From Pseudomonas orientalis (GTDB taxonomy: Bacteria > Pseudomonadota > Gammaproteobacteria > Pseudomonadales > Pseudomonadaceae), in assembly GCF_022807995.1 (NCBI RefSeq), contig NZ_CP094351.1:4247001-4311000 (forward strand): 64,000 nt of DNA. The letters run 5' to 3'. Under the pieces are notes generated by a model, which was not told the DNA's origin, made no database searches, and was given only the letters and a program-made list of their open reading frames with translations. Position numbers and translations under genes: made by a program. Positions 34,602-43,260 of this stretch are shown here, in pieces (position 1 is the stretch's first letter; each line of letters opens with the position of its first letter).

Positions 34602-35495
34602 TTACTTCTTCGCGGCAAACAGCGCGTCGAGCTTCTGCTCGAAGGTGTGGTAGTCGATACGATCGTAAAGCTCCATGCGGGTTTGCATGGTGTCGATCAC
34701 ATTCTGTTGCGTACCGTCGCGACGGATCGCGGTGTACACATTCTCGGCGGCCTTGTTCATGGCGCGAAAGGCCGAGAGCGGGTACAGCACGATGGAAACA
34801 TCGGCAGATTTCAACTGTTCGGTGGTGAACAGCGGGGTCGCGCCGAATTCGGTGATGTTGGCCAGGATCGGCGCCTTGACCCGCGAGGCGAACAGCTTGT
34901 ACATCTCAAGTTCGGTGATGGCTTCCGGGAACACCATGTCGGCGCCGGCCTCGATGCAGGCGGCGGCGCGTTCCAGGGCGGACTCCAGACCTTCCACGGC
35001 CAGGGCGTCGGTGCGGGCCATGATCACGAAGCTGTCGTCGGTGCGTGCGTCCACGGCGGCCTTGATGCGGTCGACCATCTCCTGCTGGGACACGATCTCC
35101 TTGTTGGGGCGATGGCCGCAGCGCTTGGCGCCGACCTGGTCTTCGATGTGGATGGCGGCGGCGCCAAACTTGATCATCGACTTGACGGTACGCGCCACGT
35201 TGAAGGCCGAGGAGCCGAAACCGGTGTCCACGTCCACCAGCAGCGGCAGGTCGCATACATCGGTGATGCGGCGTACATCGGTCAGCACATCATCCAGGCC
35301 GGTGATGCCCAGGTCCGGAACGCCCAGGGAGCCGGCGGCCACGCCACCGCCGGACAGATAGATCGCCTTGAAGCCGGCGCGCTTGGCCAGCAACGCGTGG
35401 TTGGCGTTGATTGCTCCGACCACTTGCAGCGGCTGTTCACTGGCGACCGCGTCACGGAAACGCTGGCCTGGGGTGCTCTTGTTCGTGGAACTCAT
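34602..35495 (-). CDS. prpB: Methylisocitrate lyase
   Basis: A 297-residue isocitrate-lyase-superfamily enzyme, with catalytic KRCGH in GAKRCGHRPNKE and LVDVDTGFG for metal binding. It cleaves 2-methylisocitrate to pyruvate and succinate. First enzyme gene after prpR, with a 13-base gap, so probably the same transcript. Confidence 0.96.
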   Translation of the reverse strand: MSSTNKSTPGQRFRDAVASEQPLQVVGAINANHALLAKRAGFKAIYLSGGGVAAGSLGVPDLGITGLDDVLTDVRRITDVCDLPLLVDVDTGFGSSAFNVARTVKSMIKFGAAAIHIEDQVGAKRCGHRPNKEIVSQQEMVDRIKAAVDARTDDSFVIMARTDALAVEGLESALERAAACIEAGADMVFPEAITELEMYKLFASRVKAPILANITEFGATPLFTTEQLKSADVSIVLYPLSAFRAMNKAAENVYTAIRRDGTQQNVIDTMQTRMELYDRIDYHTFEQKLDALFAAKK

Positions 35496-35508
35496 GACTC
35501 ACCTCTAT

Positions 35509-36207
35509 TTATTGGGGAGCGCCGTCCGGGAAGTGACGGGCGATGTTGCGTTTGGAAGCGCCGATATGCCGGCGCATCAACAGTTCGGCCAGTTCACCGT
35601 CGCGATCGGCGATCGCGTCAAGAATGCGGTGATGCTCGGCAAAGGCCTGGCGTGGACGATTGGGCGTGGCGGAAAACTGGATGCGGTACATGCGTACCAA
35701 TTGGTACAGCTCACCGCAGAGCATCTGGGTCAGGGTGCGGTTACCGGCACCCTGGATGATCCGGTAGTGAAAATCGAAGTCGCCTTCCTGCTGGTAATAG
35801 CCGACACCGGCCTGAAATGCGGCATCCCGTTCATGGGTGTGCAACACCTGGCGCAGTTCTTCGATTTCCGCATCGGTCATGCGCTCGGCCGCCAGCCGGC
35901 AAGCCATGCCCTCCAATGACTCGCGGATTTCATACAGCTCGACCAGCTCGGCGTGACTCAACGACACCACCCGTGCGCCGACGTGGGGTACCCGCACCAG
36001 CAGGCGCTGGCCTTCCAGACGGTGAATCGCCTCGCGCAGCGGGCCACGGCTGATGCCGTAGGTGCGCGCCAGCTCCGGTTCGGAAATTTTACTGCCGGGG
36101 GCGATCTCGCCCTTGACGATGGCGGCCTGGATTCGTCGGAAGACGTTTTCCGACATAGTTTGGGATTCTTCCGACAGCGTCGACGGGACTTCCGATTGAT
36201 ACAGCAT
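35509..36207 (-). CDS. prpR: GntR/FCD-family regulator of the prp operon
   Basis: A 232-residue GntR protein with a winged helix (about 20-85, SKISEPELARTYGISRGPLREAIHRLEG) and an FCD ligand domain. It is unrelated to the sigma-54 activator PrpR of enterics. The start at 36207 follows GAAGGTG, and an operator palindrome abuts it at 36208-36218, so it probably represses its own operon. An ATG at 36249 lies upstream and ATG 36156 lies within; both are less likely. Confidence 0.88.
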   Translation of the reverse strand: MLYQSEVPSTLSEESQTMSENVFRRIQAAIVKGEIAPGSKISEPELARTYGISRGPLREAIHRLEGQRLLVRVPHVGARVVSLSHAELVELYEIRESLEGMACRLAAERMTDAEIEELRQVLHTHERDAAFQAGVGYYQQEGDFDFHYRIIQGAGNRTLTQMLCGELYQLVRMYRIQFSATPNRPRQAFAEHHRILDAIADRDGELAELLMRRHIGASKRNIARHFPDGAPQ

Positions 36208-36292
36208 ATTGTCGACACCTTCAAAAGCAATGCGGCAAAAACTAGCCAATCCTCACTACTTAGTCAAAGAATAAATCAACATTGTCGACAAT
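36208..36292 (-). promoter_or_regulatory. PrpR operator pair TTGTCGACA
   Basis: A perfect ATTGTCGACAAT palindrome at 36281-36292 and a near copy ATTGTCGACAC at 36208-36218, 73 bases apart, between the prpR start and the divergent peptidase gene. The shape matches FadR/VanR-type GntR operators. The inner site adjoins the prpR start codon. Confidence 0.75.
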
Positions 36293-36472
36293 CGTCTAAT
36301 AACCTTCTTGGACGATATCGAGCATGGCCGCCTGCCAGCGCTGGCGCCAAAAAAGCATCATGCTAGAATGCTCGCCGCATTTGCCTGACGTCTCCGGATG
36401 AAATGGCGCACGAGGGAGCTTGCGCAGTAATGCCAGTCGCCTTGAATTTCGCACTGCATCGCCTCAGGAATT

Positions 36473-37009
36473 ATGAGACTCAAGCCCTTCCCCCTACTGT
36501 TATGCCTAATGTCCATACCAAGCCTTGGCGTTGCCGCCGAGAAGACGGTGTATGGCCTGAACGAATACGCCAAGCTGGCGGGCATCGACCTTGAAGTTGC
36601 GGCCAAACTCGACACCGGCGCCAAGACCGCCTCGCTGAGCGCGCGCGATATCAAACGCTTCAAGCGCAACGGCGAATCCTGGGTACGCTTCTACCTGGCC
36701 ATCGATACCGCCCACTCCCACCCCATCGAACGTCCCCTGGCACGCGTCAGCAAAATCAAGCGCCGCGCCGATGATTACGACCCCGATGAAGACAAGCAGT
36801 ACACCGCTCGTCCGGTGATTGCCCTGGATATCTGCATGGGCAACGCTTTGCGCAGCATCGAAGTGAACTTGACTGACCGCAGCACCTTCCAATACCCGCT
36901 GCTGATCGGCTCCGAAGCGCTCAAACGCTTTGATGCGCTGATCGATCCCAGCCTTAAATATGCAGCAGGCAAACCTGCCTGCGCCGCCGACGCTCATACC
37001 GCCGAGTAA
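36473..37009 (+). CDS. Retropepsin-like aspartic peptidase, exported
   Basis: A 178-residue protein with a signal peptide (MRLKPFPLLLCLMSIPSLGVAA), then a retropepsin-like domain with AKLDTGAKTASLSA, where Asp-Thr-Gly is the catalytic signature. The family is often annotated as an ATP-dependent zinc protease linked to RimK-like ligases. It is first in a tight trio with a membrane protein (6-base gap) and an ATP-grasp enzyme. I recall such trios named rlo in Pseudomonas for osmotic tolerance but am not certain, so no symbol is given. Confidence 0.82.
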   Translation: MRLKPFPLLLCLMSIPSLGVAAEKTVYGLNEYAKLAGIDLEVAAKLDTGAKTASLSARDIKRFKRNGESWVRFYLAIDTAHSHPIERPLARVSKIKRRADDYDPDEDKQYTARPVIALDICMGNALRSIEVNLTDRSTFQYPLLIGSEALKRFDALIDPSLKYAAGKPACAADAHTAE

Positions 37010-37015
37010 ACCGAA

Positions 37016-38548
37016 ATGCGCTCTCTGACCCTGCACCTGAAAATCCTGATCACCCTTCTGGTGGTGCTGGGTATTTCGGTCACCGCCTACCAGATCTTCG
37101 TGCTGGGCATCCCTGTCACCGAGGACGCCACCGACGACTTGTGGAACATCGACGCCAAGGTCGAGTTCGTCGCCAATCCCAAGGACCCGGTGAAGATTTC
37201 GATGTTCGTGCCACCGTTGAGCCGCGATTTCGTCAGCCTCAATGAGAGTTTTATTTCGAACAACTATGGTGTGAGCGTCAACCGCGCTGACGGCAACCGC
37301 AAGGTCACCTGGTCGGCGCGCCGCGCCAAGGGCAACCAGACGCTGTATTACCGCCTGGTGCTGACCAAGCGCTACAGCGGTGAAAAGGTCAAGATCAAGG
37401 GCCCGACCTTCCGCGACAGCATCGCCGTGGAAGGCCCGGAAAAAATCGCCGCCGAAGCCTTGCTCGCGCCGATTCGCCAGCACTCGGCGGACGTCGAGAC
37501 CTTTATCACCGAAGCCATCAAGCGCACCAACAACCTCAGCGACGACAATGTGAAATTGCTGCTGGCGGGCGACCCGTCGACGTCGCACAAGGCCAAGATC
37601 GTCGAATTGCTGTTGTCCATCGCCCACGTCCCGGTGGAAAAAGTCCACACCATCCGCCTCGTCGCCGACCAGCCGCAATCGCCTGAACTGTGGTTGCGCA
37701 GCTTCAACGGCAATGACTGGCTGTACTTCAACCCGGAAACCGGTGAGCAGGGCCTGCCCGCCGACCGCCTGCTGTGGTGGACCGGCGACGAAAACCTGAT
37801 CACGGTCGAAGGCGGCAAGAAAGCCATGGTCACCTTCAGCCTGAACAACAGCGAGATGAACGCCATTCGCCTGGCCAAGCTGACCGACGAAAACACCGAC
37901 GCCAACTTCCTCGAATATTCGCTGTACGGCCTGCCGCTGCAGACCCAGCAGACGTTCATGATCATGGTGATGATCCCGATCGGCGTGCTGGTGATCCTGA
38001 TCCTGCGCAACCTGATCGGACTGCAGACCCTCGGCACCTTTACCCCGGTACTGATTGCCCTGGCGTTTCGCGAGACGCAACTGGGTTTCGGCATTGTGCT
38101 GTTCACCATTATTACAGCGCTGGGGCTGTCGCTCAGGTCCTACCTTGAACACCTGAAGCTGCAGATGCTGCCGCGCCTGTCGGTGGTGCTGACCTTCGTG
38201 GTGGTGCTGATTGCCGCCATCAGCCTGTTCAGCCACAAGCTGGGCCTGGAGCGGGGCCTGTCGGTGGCGCTGTTCCCGATGGTGATCCTGACCATGACCA
38301 TCGAACGCCTGTCGATCACCTGGGAAGAGCGCGGCGCCAACCATGCGCTGAAAGTGGCGATCGGCACGCTGTTCGCGGCCTCCCTGGCGCACATCATCAT
38401 GAGCGTGCCGGAGCTGATCTACTTCGTGTTCACCTTCCCGGCGATCCTGCTGATCCTGGTGGGTTTCATGCTGGCCATGGGGCGTTATCGCGGTTATCGC
38501 CTGACCGAACTGGTCCGCTTCAAGGCGTTCCTGAAGGCTGACTCGTAA
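37016..38548 (+). CDS. Membrane protein with inactive transglutaminase-like domain
   Basis: A 510-residue protein with one N-terminal helix, a soluble region of about 280 residues (28-310) resembling a transglutaminase fold, and seven C-terminal helices. There is no cysteine anywhere in the chain, so the transglutaminase-like part cannot use a catalytic Cys. The soluble part should be periplasmic. It overlaps the next gene by one base (TAATG at 38546-38550). Confidence 0.8.
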   Translation: MRSLTLHLKILITLLVVLGISVTAYQIFVLGIPVTEDATDDLWNIDAKVEFVANPKDPVKISMFVPPLSRDFVSLNESFISNNYGVSVNRADGNRKVTWSARRAKGNQTLYYRLVLTKRYSGEKVKIKGPTFRDSIAVEGPEKIAAEALLAPIRQHSADVETFITEAIKRTNNLSDDNVKLLLAGDPSTSHKAKIVELLLSIAHVPVEKVHTIRLVADQPQSPELWLRSFNGNDWLYFNPETGEQGLPADRLLWWTGDENLITVEGGKKAMVTFSLNNSEMNAIRLAKLTDENTDANFLEYSLYGLPLQTQQTFMIMVMIPIGVLVILILRNLIGLQTLGTFTPVLIALAFRETQLGFGIVLFTIITALGLSLRSYLEHLKLQMLPRLSVVLTFVVVLIAAISLFSHKLGLERGLSVALFPMVILTMTIERLSITWEERGANHALKVAIGTLFAASLAHIIMSVPELIYFVFTFPAILLILVGFMLAMGRYRGYRLTELVRFKAFLKADS

Positions 38549-39534
38549 TGTTCGGCTTCTGGAAGACCTGGAAAGCCCTGGAGGCGCGCGGGATCATGGG
38601 CATCAATCGGCGTAACGCCGACTACGTGCTCAAGTACAACAAGCGCAGCCTGTACCCGATCGTGGATGACAAGATCATCACAAAGGAGCGGGCCCTGGCG
38701 GCCGGTATCCATGTGCCGCAAATGTACGGGGTAATCTCCACCGAGAAGGAAATCGACAAGCTCGACGAGATCATCGGCGGGCGCAGCGACTTCGTGATCA
38801 AGCCTGCCCAGGGCGCCGGGGGTGACGGCATCCTGGTGGTGGCAGACCGCTTTGAGGGGCGCTATCGCACGGTATCCGGCAAGATCATCAGCCATGAAGA
38901 AATCGAGCACCAGATTTCCAGCATCCTCACCGGCCTGTATTCCCTGGGCGGCCACCGCGACCGCGCCTTGATCGAATACCGCGTGGTACCTGACCAGATC
39001 TTCAAGAGCATCAGCTACGAAGGCGTGCCGGATATCCGCATCATTGTGCTGATGGGTTATCCGGTCATGGCGATGCTGCGCTTGCCGACTCGCCAATCCG
39101 GTGGCAAGGCCAACCTTCACCAGGGCGCCATTGGCGTGGGCGTGGACCTGGCCACCGGCCTGACCCTGCGCGGTACCTGGCTGAACACCATCATCACCAA
39201 GCACCCCGACACCACCAACGCAGTGGACGGCGTGCAACTGCCCAACTGGGACGGCTTCATGAGGCTGGCGGCCGGCTGCTATGAGCTGTGCGGCCTGGGC
39301 TATATCGGTGTGGACATGGTGCTCGACCAGGAAAAAGGCCCGCTGATCCTGGAACTGAATGCGCGCCCGGGGCTGAATATCCAGATCGCCAACGACTGCG
39401 GCCTGACCCTGCGCACCCATGCGGTGGAGGCACGGTTGGAAGAGCTGAAAGCCGCCGGCGTGACGGAAACCGTGGAAGAACGGGTGAAGTTCGTACAGGA
39501 AATGTTCGGCCATATACCGCCGGTGGAAGGCTGA
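38548..39534 (+). CDS. ATP-grasp ligase of the RimK/alpha-L-glutamate-ligase type
   Basis: A 328-residue ATP-grasp enzyme with nucleotide-binding PAQGAGGDGILVV and the metal-binding ELNARPGLNIQIAN near the end. It would ligate an amino acid onto an acceptor with ATP. No signal peptide. With the peptidase and the membrane protein it forms a three-gene unit. The acceptor is unknown. Confidence 0.83.
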   Translation: MFGFWKTWKALEARGIMGINRRNADYVLKYNKRSLYPIVDDKIITKERALAAGIHVPQMYGVISTEKEIDKLDEIIGGRSDFVIKPAQGAGGDGILVVADRFEGRYRTVSGKIISHEEIEHQISSILTGLYSLGGHRDRALIEYRVVPDQIFKSISYEGVPDIRIIVLMGYPVMAMLRLPTRQSGGKANLHQGAIGVGVDLATGLTLRGTWLNTIITKHPDTTNAVDGVQLPNWDGFMRLAAGCYELCGLGYIGVDMVLDQEKGPLILELNARPGLNIQIANDCGLTLRTHAVEARLEELKAAGVTETVEERVKFVQEMFGHIPPVEG

Positions 39535-39564
39535 TCCGGTCTTCGAACTGTCTATCCCCGACAT

Positions 39565-39591
39565 CCCCTCTAGGAGCAAATCCTACAGGGG
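39565..39591. repeat. Palindrome between ATP-grasp gene and pabB
   Basis: CCCCTCTAGGA, loop GCAAA, TCCTACAGGGG, ten pairs with one C/C mismatch. No T run follows. It may be a REP relic or a weak terminator. Confidence 0.5.
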
Positions 39592-39635
39592 ACTACAATC
39601 CCCTCCCTCCGCGCCACTGGCTGATCCACCCCCGC

Positions 39636-40979
39636 ATGTCGACCTGTTCCGTACATCCGCTGCCCTACCGGGCCAACCCCGCCGAGTACTTTGCGGCGAT
39701 TCGTCAGGCCCCTGGCGCGGTGCTGCTCGACAGTGGCCGGCCGGCTGCCGAGCGTGGCCGTTATGATCTGCTCAGCGCCTGGCCCGAGACGACCCTGGCG
39801 GTTGCGCCTGACGAGAGCGGCGGCAGTTTCCTGCAACGCTTGCGCGAAAGCCTGAAGCACCTGGGCGAAGCGGCGTTGCCCCCCGGGTGGGAGCTGCCCT
39901 TTGCCGGCGGTTTGATCGGCTACCTGAGTTATGACTTCGGTCGACATCTGGAACACATGCCGCACCTGGCGGTAGACGACTTGCACCTGCCGGACGCGCG
40001 CTTGGGCCTGTATGCCTGGGCGCTGATCAGTGATCACCAGGCGCAGACCAGCCAGTTGGTGTTTCACCCCGCCCTGGCCGACAGTCAGCGGCAGCGCCTG
40101 ATTGCCCTGTTCAGTCGGCCCGTCGCCGCGTCAACGGCCAGCTTCAAGTTGCATGGCCCAATGGCGCCGGACCTCACGGCCGAGGCGTACCGCCAGGCCA
40201 TCGTGCGCATCCAGGACTACATCCAGGCCGGTGACTGCTATCAGGTCAACTTTGCCCAGCGCTTTCGCGCGCCGTGTGCCGGTGATCCCTGGGTGGCTTA
40301 CTGCGCATTGCGCGAAGCGTGCCCGACGCCGTTCTCCGGATTCCAGAGCCTGCCGGATCACGGTGCGGTGTTGAGTCTTTCGCCCGAGCGTTTCGTGCGG
40401 ATCAGCGAGCGCCAGGTCGAGACCCGCCCGATCAAAGGCACCCGCCCCCGTGGCCTGACACTGCACGAAGACACCGCGCACGCCGCCGAACTGTTGGCCA
40501 GCCCCAAGGATCGCGCGGAAAACCTGATGATTGTCGACCTGCTGCGCAACGACCTCGGCCGCAGTTGCCGTATCGGCTCGGTAAAGGTACCGGAGCTGTT
40601 CAGCCTGGAAAGTTACCCCAACGTGCACCACTTGGTGAGCAGCGTCACCGGCACACTGGCTGACGACAAGGATGCCCTCGACCTCATCAAAGGCAGCTTC
40701 CCCGGCGGCTCCATCACCGGCGCGCCGAAGATCCGTGCCATGCAGATCATCGACGAACTGGAACCGACCCGACGCGGCTTGTATTGCGGCTCGCTGATGT
40801 ACCTGGACGTGCGCGGAGAAATGGACAGCTCCATTGCCATCCGCAGCCTGCTGGTCAAGGACGGGCAGGTGTGCTGCTGGGGCGGCGGCGGGATCGTGGC
40901 GGACTCGCAGTGGGAGGCGGAATATCAGGAGTCGCTGACGAAGGTACGGGTGTTGTTACACACCCTGGAAGCGCTCTAG
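39636..40979 (+). CDS. pabB: Aminodeoxychorismate synthase component I
   Basis: A 447-residue chorismate-utilising enzyme. It has the PabB-type PIKGTRPRG motif (anthranilate synthases usually have PIAGT), DLLRNDLGR and GGSITGAPKIRAM. It makes 4-amino-4-deoxychorismate for folate. The start at 39636 (MSTCSVHP) is preferred because the open frame before it covers the 3' end of the ligase gene out of frame. In PAO1 I recall pabB near thrH and cysH, as here. Confidence 0.93.
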   Translation: MSTCSVHPLPYRANPAEYFAAIRQAPGAVLLDSGRPAAERGRYDLLSAWPETTLAVAPDESGGSFLQRLRESLKHLGEAALPPGWELPFAGGLIGYLSYDFGRHLEHMPHLAVDDLHLPDARLGLYAWALISDHQAQTSQLVFHPALADSQRQRLIALFSRPVAASTASFKLHGPMAPDLTAEAYRQAIVRIQDYIQAGDCYQVNFAQRFRAPCAGDPWVAYCALREACPTPFSGFQSLPDHGAVLSLSPERFVRISERQVETRPIKGTRPRGLTLHEDTAHAAELLASPKDRAENLMIVDLLRNDLGRSCRIGSVKVPELFSLESYPNVHHLVSSVTGTLADDKDALDLIKGSFPGGSITGAPKIRAMQIIDELEPTRRGLYCGSLMYLDVRGEMDSSIAIRSLLVKDGQVCCWGGGGIVADSQWEAEYQESLTKVRVLLHTLEAL

Positions 40980-41223
40980 AACCAGGCCATTCCTGCCGCG
41001 CAAGGCAGCGACTTCGCCACGAAAAACCCCGAATCAGAACGGTTGTGGACCGACGGTGAGCTGCGCGATAGCTTCCGTCTTCCACCGCCCACCGGCCGTC
41101 TGTGAAGGATCACATATGCGACTGCTCAATCGTCAGGATTTGTTTCAGGAATTGCATCTTCGGCCACTTCGCCCCACAATCTCCCAAAATGGGAGATAAG
41201 GAAAATAACGCGGAGACCGTGTG
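40980..41223 (+). other. Intergenic stretch with an operator-like palindrome
   Basis: After the pabB stop the same frame stays open for 41 more codons to TGA at 41103-41105. The segment reads protein-like (LWTDGELRDSFRLPPPTG) but has no start and no known match. A palindrome ATCTCCCAAAATGGGAGAT lies at 41179-41197, 27 bases before the HigA-like start, and is a likely operator for it. Confidence 0.5.
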
Positions 41224-41580
41224 ATGAACATCAAACCTATTCACTCTCAGGAAGACCTGGCCGCTGCGCTCGCGCGCGTCGAGCAGATTTGGGGCGCGGC
41301 CATTGGCAGCCCCGAAGGTGACGAGCTCGAAATTCTCGCTGTCCTCATCGAGAAGTACGAGGCGGAACATTTCCCGATGCCGCCTTCGGACCCTGTGGAA
41401 GCGATCAAATTCCGCATGGAACAAATGGGCTTGACCGCCCGCGATCTTGAACCCTTTATCGGCCCCAGCGGGCGAGTTTCAGAAGTGCTCAACGGCAAGC
41501 GCAAACTGAGCCTGGCGATGATCAAACGCCTGCATGAGGGCTTGTGTATTCCTTACGAACGATTGCTGGCAGGCATTTAG
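41224..41580 (+). CDS. HigA-like XRE regulator / orphan antitoxin
   Basis: A 118-residue HTH protein. The C-terminal half carries the helix-turn-helix (LTARDLEPFIGPSGRVSEVLNGKRKLSLAM); the N-terminal half is the HigA-like extension. No HigB-like toxin gene is visible in the 244 bases upstream or the 68 bases downstream, so it stands alone. GGAG lies eight bases ahead of ATG 41224; GTG 41221 is a less likely start. Confidence 0.82.
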   Translation: MNIKPIHSQEDLAAALARVEQIWGAAIGSPEGDELEILAVLIEKYEAEHFPMPPSDPVEAIKFRMEQMGLTARDLEPFIGPSGRVSEVLNGKRKLSLAMIKRLHEGLCIPYERLLAGI

Positions 41581-41598
41581 GCGCAGGCTCGGAGGCCC

Positions 41599-41628
41599 AT
41601 GTGGGAGGGGGCTTGCTCCCGATGAGGC
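41599..41628. repeat. Single REP family I element
   Basis: ATGTGGGAGGGGGCTTGCTC, followed by CCGATGAGG. There is no inverted partner within the 20 bases to thrH, so it is a solo element between two converging genes. Confidence 0.8.
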
Positions 41629-41648
41629 CATCAGCTTCGCCGGATAAC

Positions 41649-42266
41649 TTACAGGCTCAACTGCCGATTCGACGCCTTGATAAACTCCCGCTTCAAATCC
41701 TCGAATGTGTGCACGGCCGGAAACTGCGGGAATTCACGAATCACATTATCTGGCGCATGGAACAGAATTCCACGATCAGCCTCACCCAGCATGGTGGTGT
41801 CGTTGTAGGAGTCACCTGCAGCAATTACGCGGTAATACAATGTCTTGAACGCCAGCACCGACTGGCGCTTGGGGTCTTTCTGGCGCAGTTGGTAGCCGAC
41901 CACCCGGTCGCTTTCATCGGTTATCAGGCGGTGGCAAAGCAAGGTCGGAAAGCCCAACTGGCGCATCAGCGGCTGGGAGAATTCGTAGAAGGTGTCGGAG
42001 AGGATCACCACCTGGAAGCGTTCGCGCAGCCAGTTGACGAACTCGATGGCGCCGTCCAGTGGCTTGAGTGTCGCGATGACTTGCTGGATATCGGCAAGCT
42101 TGAGCCCATGCTCGTCGAGGATACGCAGGCGCTGCTGCATCAACACGTCGTAGTCGGGAATGTCGCGGGTGGTGGCGCGCAGGGATTCAATACCGGTTTT
42201 TTCGGCGAAGGCGATCCAGATTTCCGGAACCAGCACCCCTTCCAGGTCGAGACAGGCAATTTCCAC
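41649..42266 (-). CDS. thrH: ThrH, phosphoserine phosphatase / homoserine kinase
   Basis: A 205-residue HAD enzyme with DLEGVLVPE (motif I, with Glu in the place of the usual second Asp region), SDTFYEF and GDSYNDTTML. ThrH of P. aeruginosa shows phosphoserine phosphatase activity and transfers phosphate to homoserine. The start is GTG at 42266 behind GGAGTGTCTT. Divergent from cysH. Confidence 0.9.
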   Translation of the reverse strand: MEIACLDLEGVLVPEIWIAFAEKTGIESLRATTRDIPDYDVLMQQRLRILDEHGLKLADIQQVIATLKPLDGAIEFVNWLRERFQVVILSDTFYEFSQPLMRQLGFPTLLCHRLITDESDRVVGYQLRQKDPKRQSVLAFKTLYYRVIAAGDSYNDTTMLGEADRGILFHAPDNVIREFPQFPAVHTFEDLKREFIKASNRQLSL

Positions 42267-42416
42267 AAGACACTCCGTTCGTATTATTCAAGTTGAGCGA
42301 GCAAAAGGACTGCCGAACTCTAGCGACTCAAGCACGCCGCCGCAACGCAGGGCGGATTTTGATACCATCGCCGCCTATAGAGCGCTCAGCGCCACTGACC
42401 TGTAGGAACCGTCCTG

Positions 42417-43151
42417 ATGAACCAAGCCTTCGATGTCGTTGAACTCGCCACGACCTATGCCAACAAGTCCGCCCAGGACATCCTCAAGCTGGCGTTCAGC
42501 CAGTTTGGTGACGACCTGTGGATTTCTTTCAGCGGTGCCGAGGATGTGGTGCTGGTGGACATGGCCTGGAAGCTGAACAAGAACGTCAAGGTGTTCAGCC
42601 TCGACACTGGCCGGCTGCACCCGGAAACCTATCGGTTTATCGAACAGGTGCGTGACTTCTACAAGATCGACATCGAACTGATCTCGCCGGACCAGAGCAA
42701 GCTGGAACCCTTCGTCAAGGAGAAAGGCCTGTTCAGCTTCTATAGGGACGGTCATGGCGAGTGCTGCGGCATCCGCAAGATCGAACCGTTGCGCCGCAAA
42801 CTCGCAGGTGTACGTGCCTGGGCCACCGGCCAGCGCCGCGACCAGAGCCCGGGCACCCGCAGTCAGGTGGCCGCGCTGGAAATCGATACGGCGTTCTCGA
42901 CCCCGGAACGTACCCTGTACAAGTTCAACCCGCTGGCGCAGATGACCAGTGAGGAAGTCTGGGGTTACATCCGCATGCTTGAGCTGCCCTATAACAGCCT
43001 GCATGAACGCGGCTTTATCAGCATCGGTTGCGAGCCCTGCACCCGCCCGGTATTGCCCAATCAGCACGAGCGTGAAGGCCGCTGGTGGTGGGAAGAAGCC
43101 ACGCAGAAGGAATGCGGGCTGCATGCGGGGAATATCATCAGCAAGGCTTGA
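42417..43151 (+). CDS. cysH: Assimilatory APS reductase
   Basis: A 244-residue reductase with SGAEDVVL in the P-loop-like site, and cysteine pairs CCGIRK and CEPC, the ligands of a [4Fe-4S] cluster found in APS-specific enzymes and absent from the PAPS-only type of E. coli. The protein ends before the usual catalytic Cys of KECGLHAG, which is present. It reduces adenylyl sulfate to sulfite. Confidence 0.95.
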   Translation: MNQAFDVVELATTYANKSAQDILKLAFSQFGDDLWISFSGAEDVVLVDMAWKLNKNVKVFSLDTGRLHPETYRFIEQVRDFYKIDIELISPDQSKLEPFVKEKGLFSFYRDGHGECCGIRKIEPLRRKLAGVRAWATGQRRDQSPGTRSQVAALEIDTAFSTPERTLYKFNPLAQMTSEEVWGYIRMLELPYNSLHERGFISIGCEPCTRPVLPNQHEREGRWWWEEATQKECGLHAGNIISKA

Positions 43152-43168
43152 AGTTGATGCGGTGAAAC

Positions 43169-43260
43169 CTGTGGGAGCGGGCTTGCCCCCGATGAGGGAG
43201 TGTCAGTAGGCACATCTGTGACTGGCCCCCTGCAATCGGGGGCAAGCCCCCTCCCACATT
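43169..43260. repeat. REP family I inverted pair after cysH
   Basis: CTGTGGGAGCGGGCTTGCCC (43169) and its inverse ending at 43258. The left arm has GAGCGGG in place of GAGGGGG. The spacer is diverged. Confidence 0.9.
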
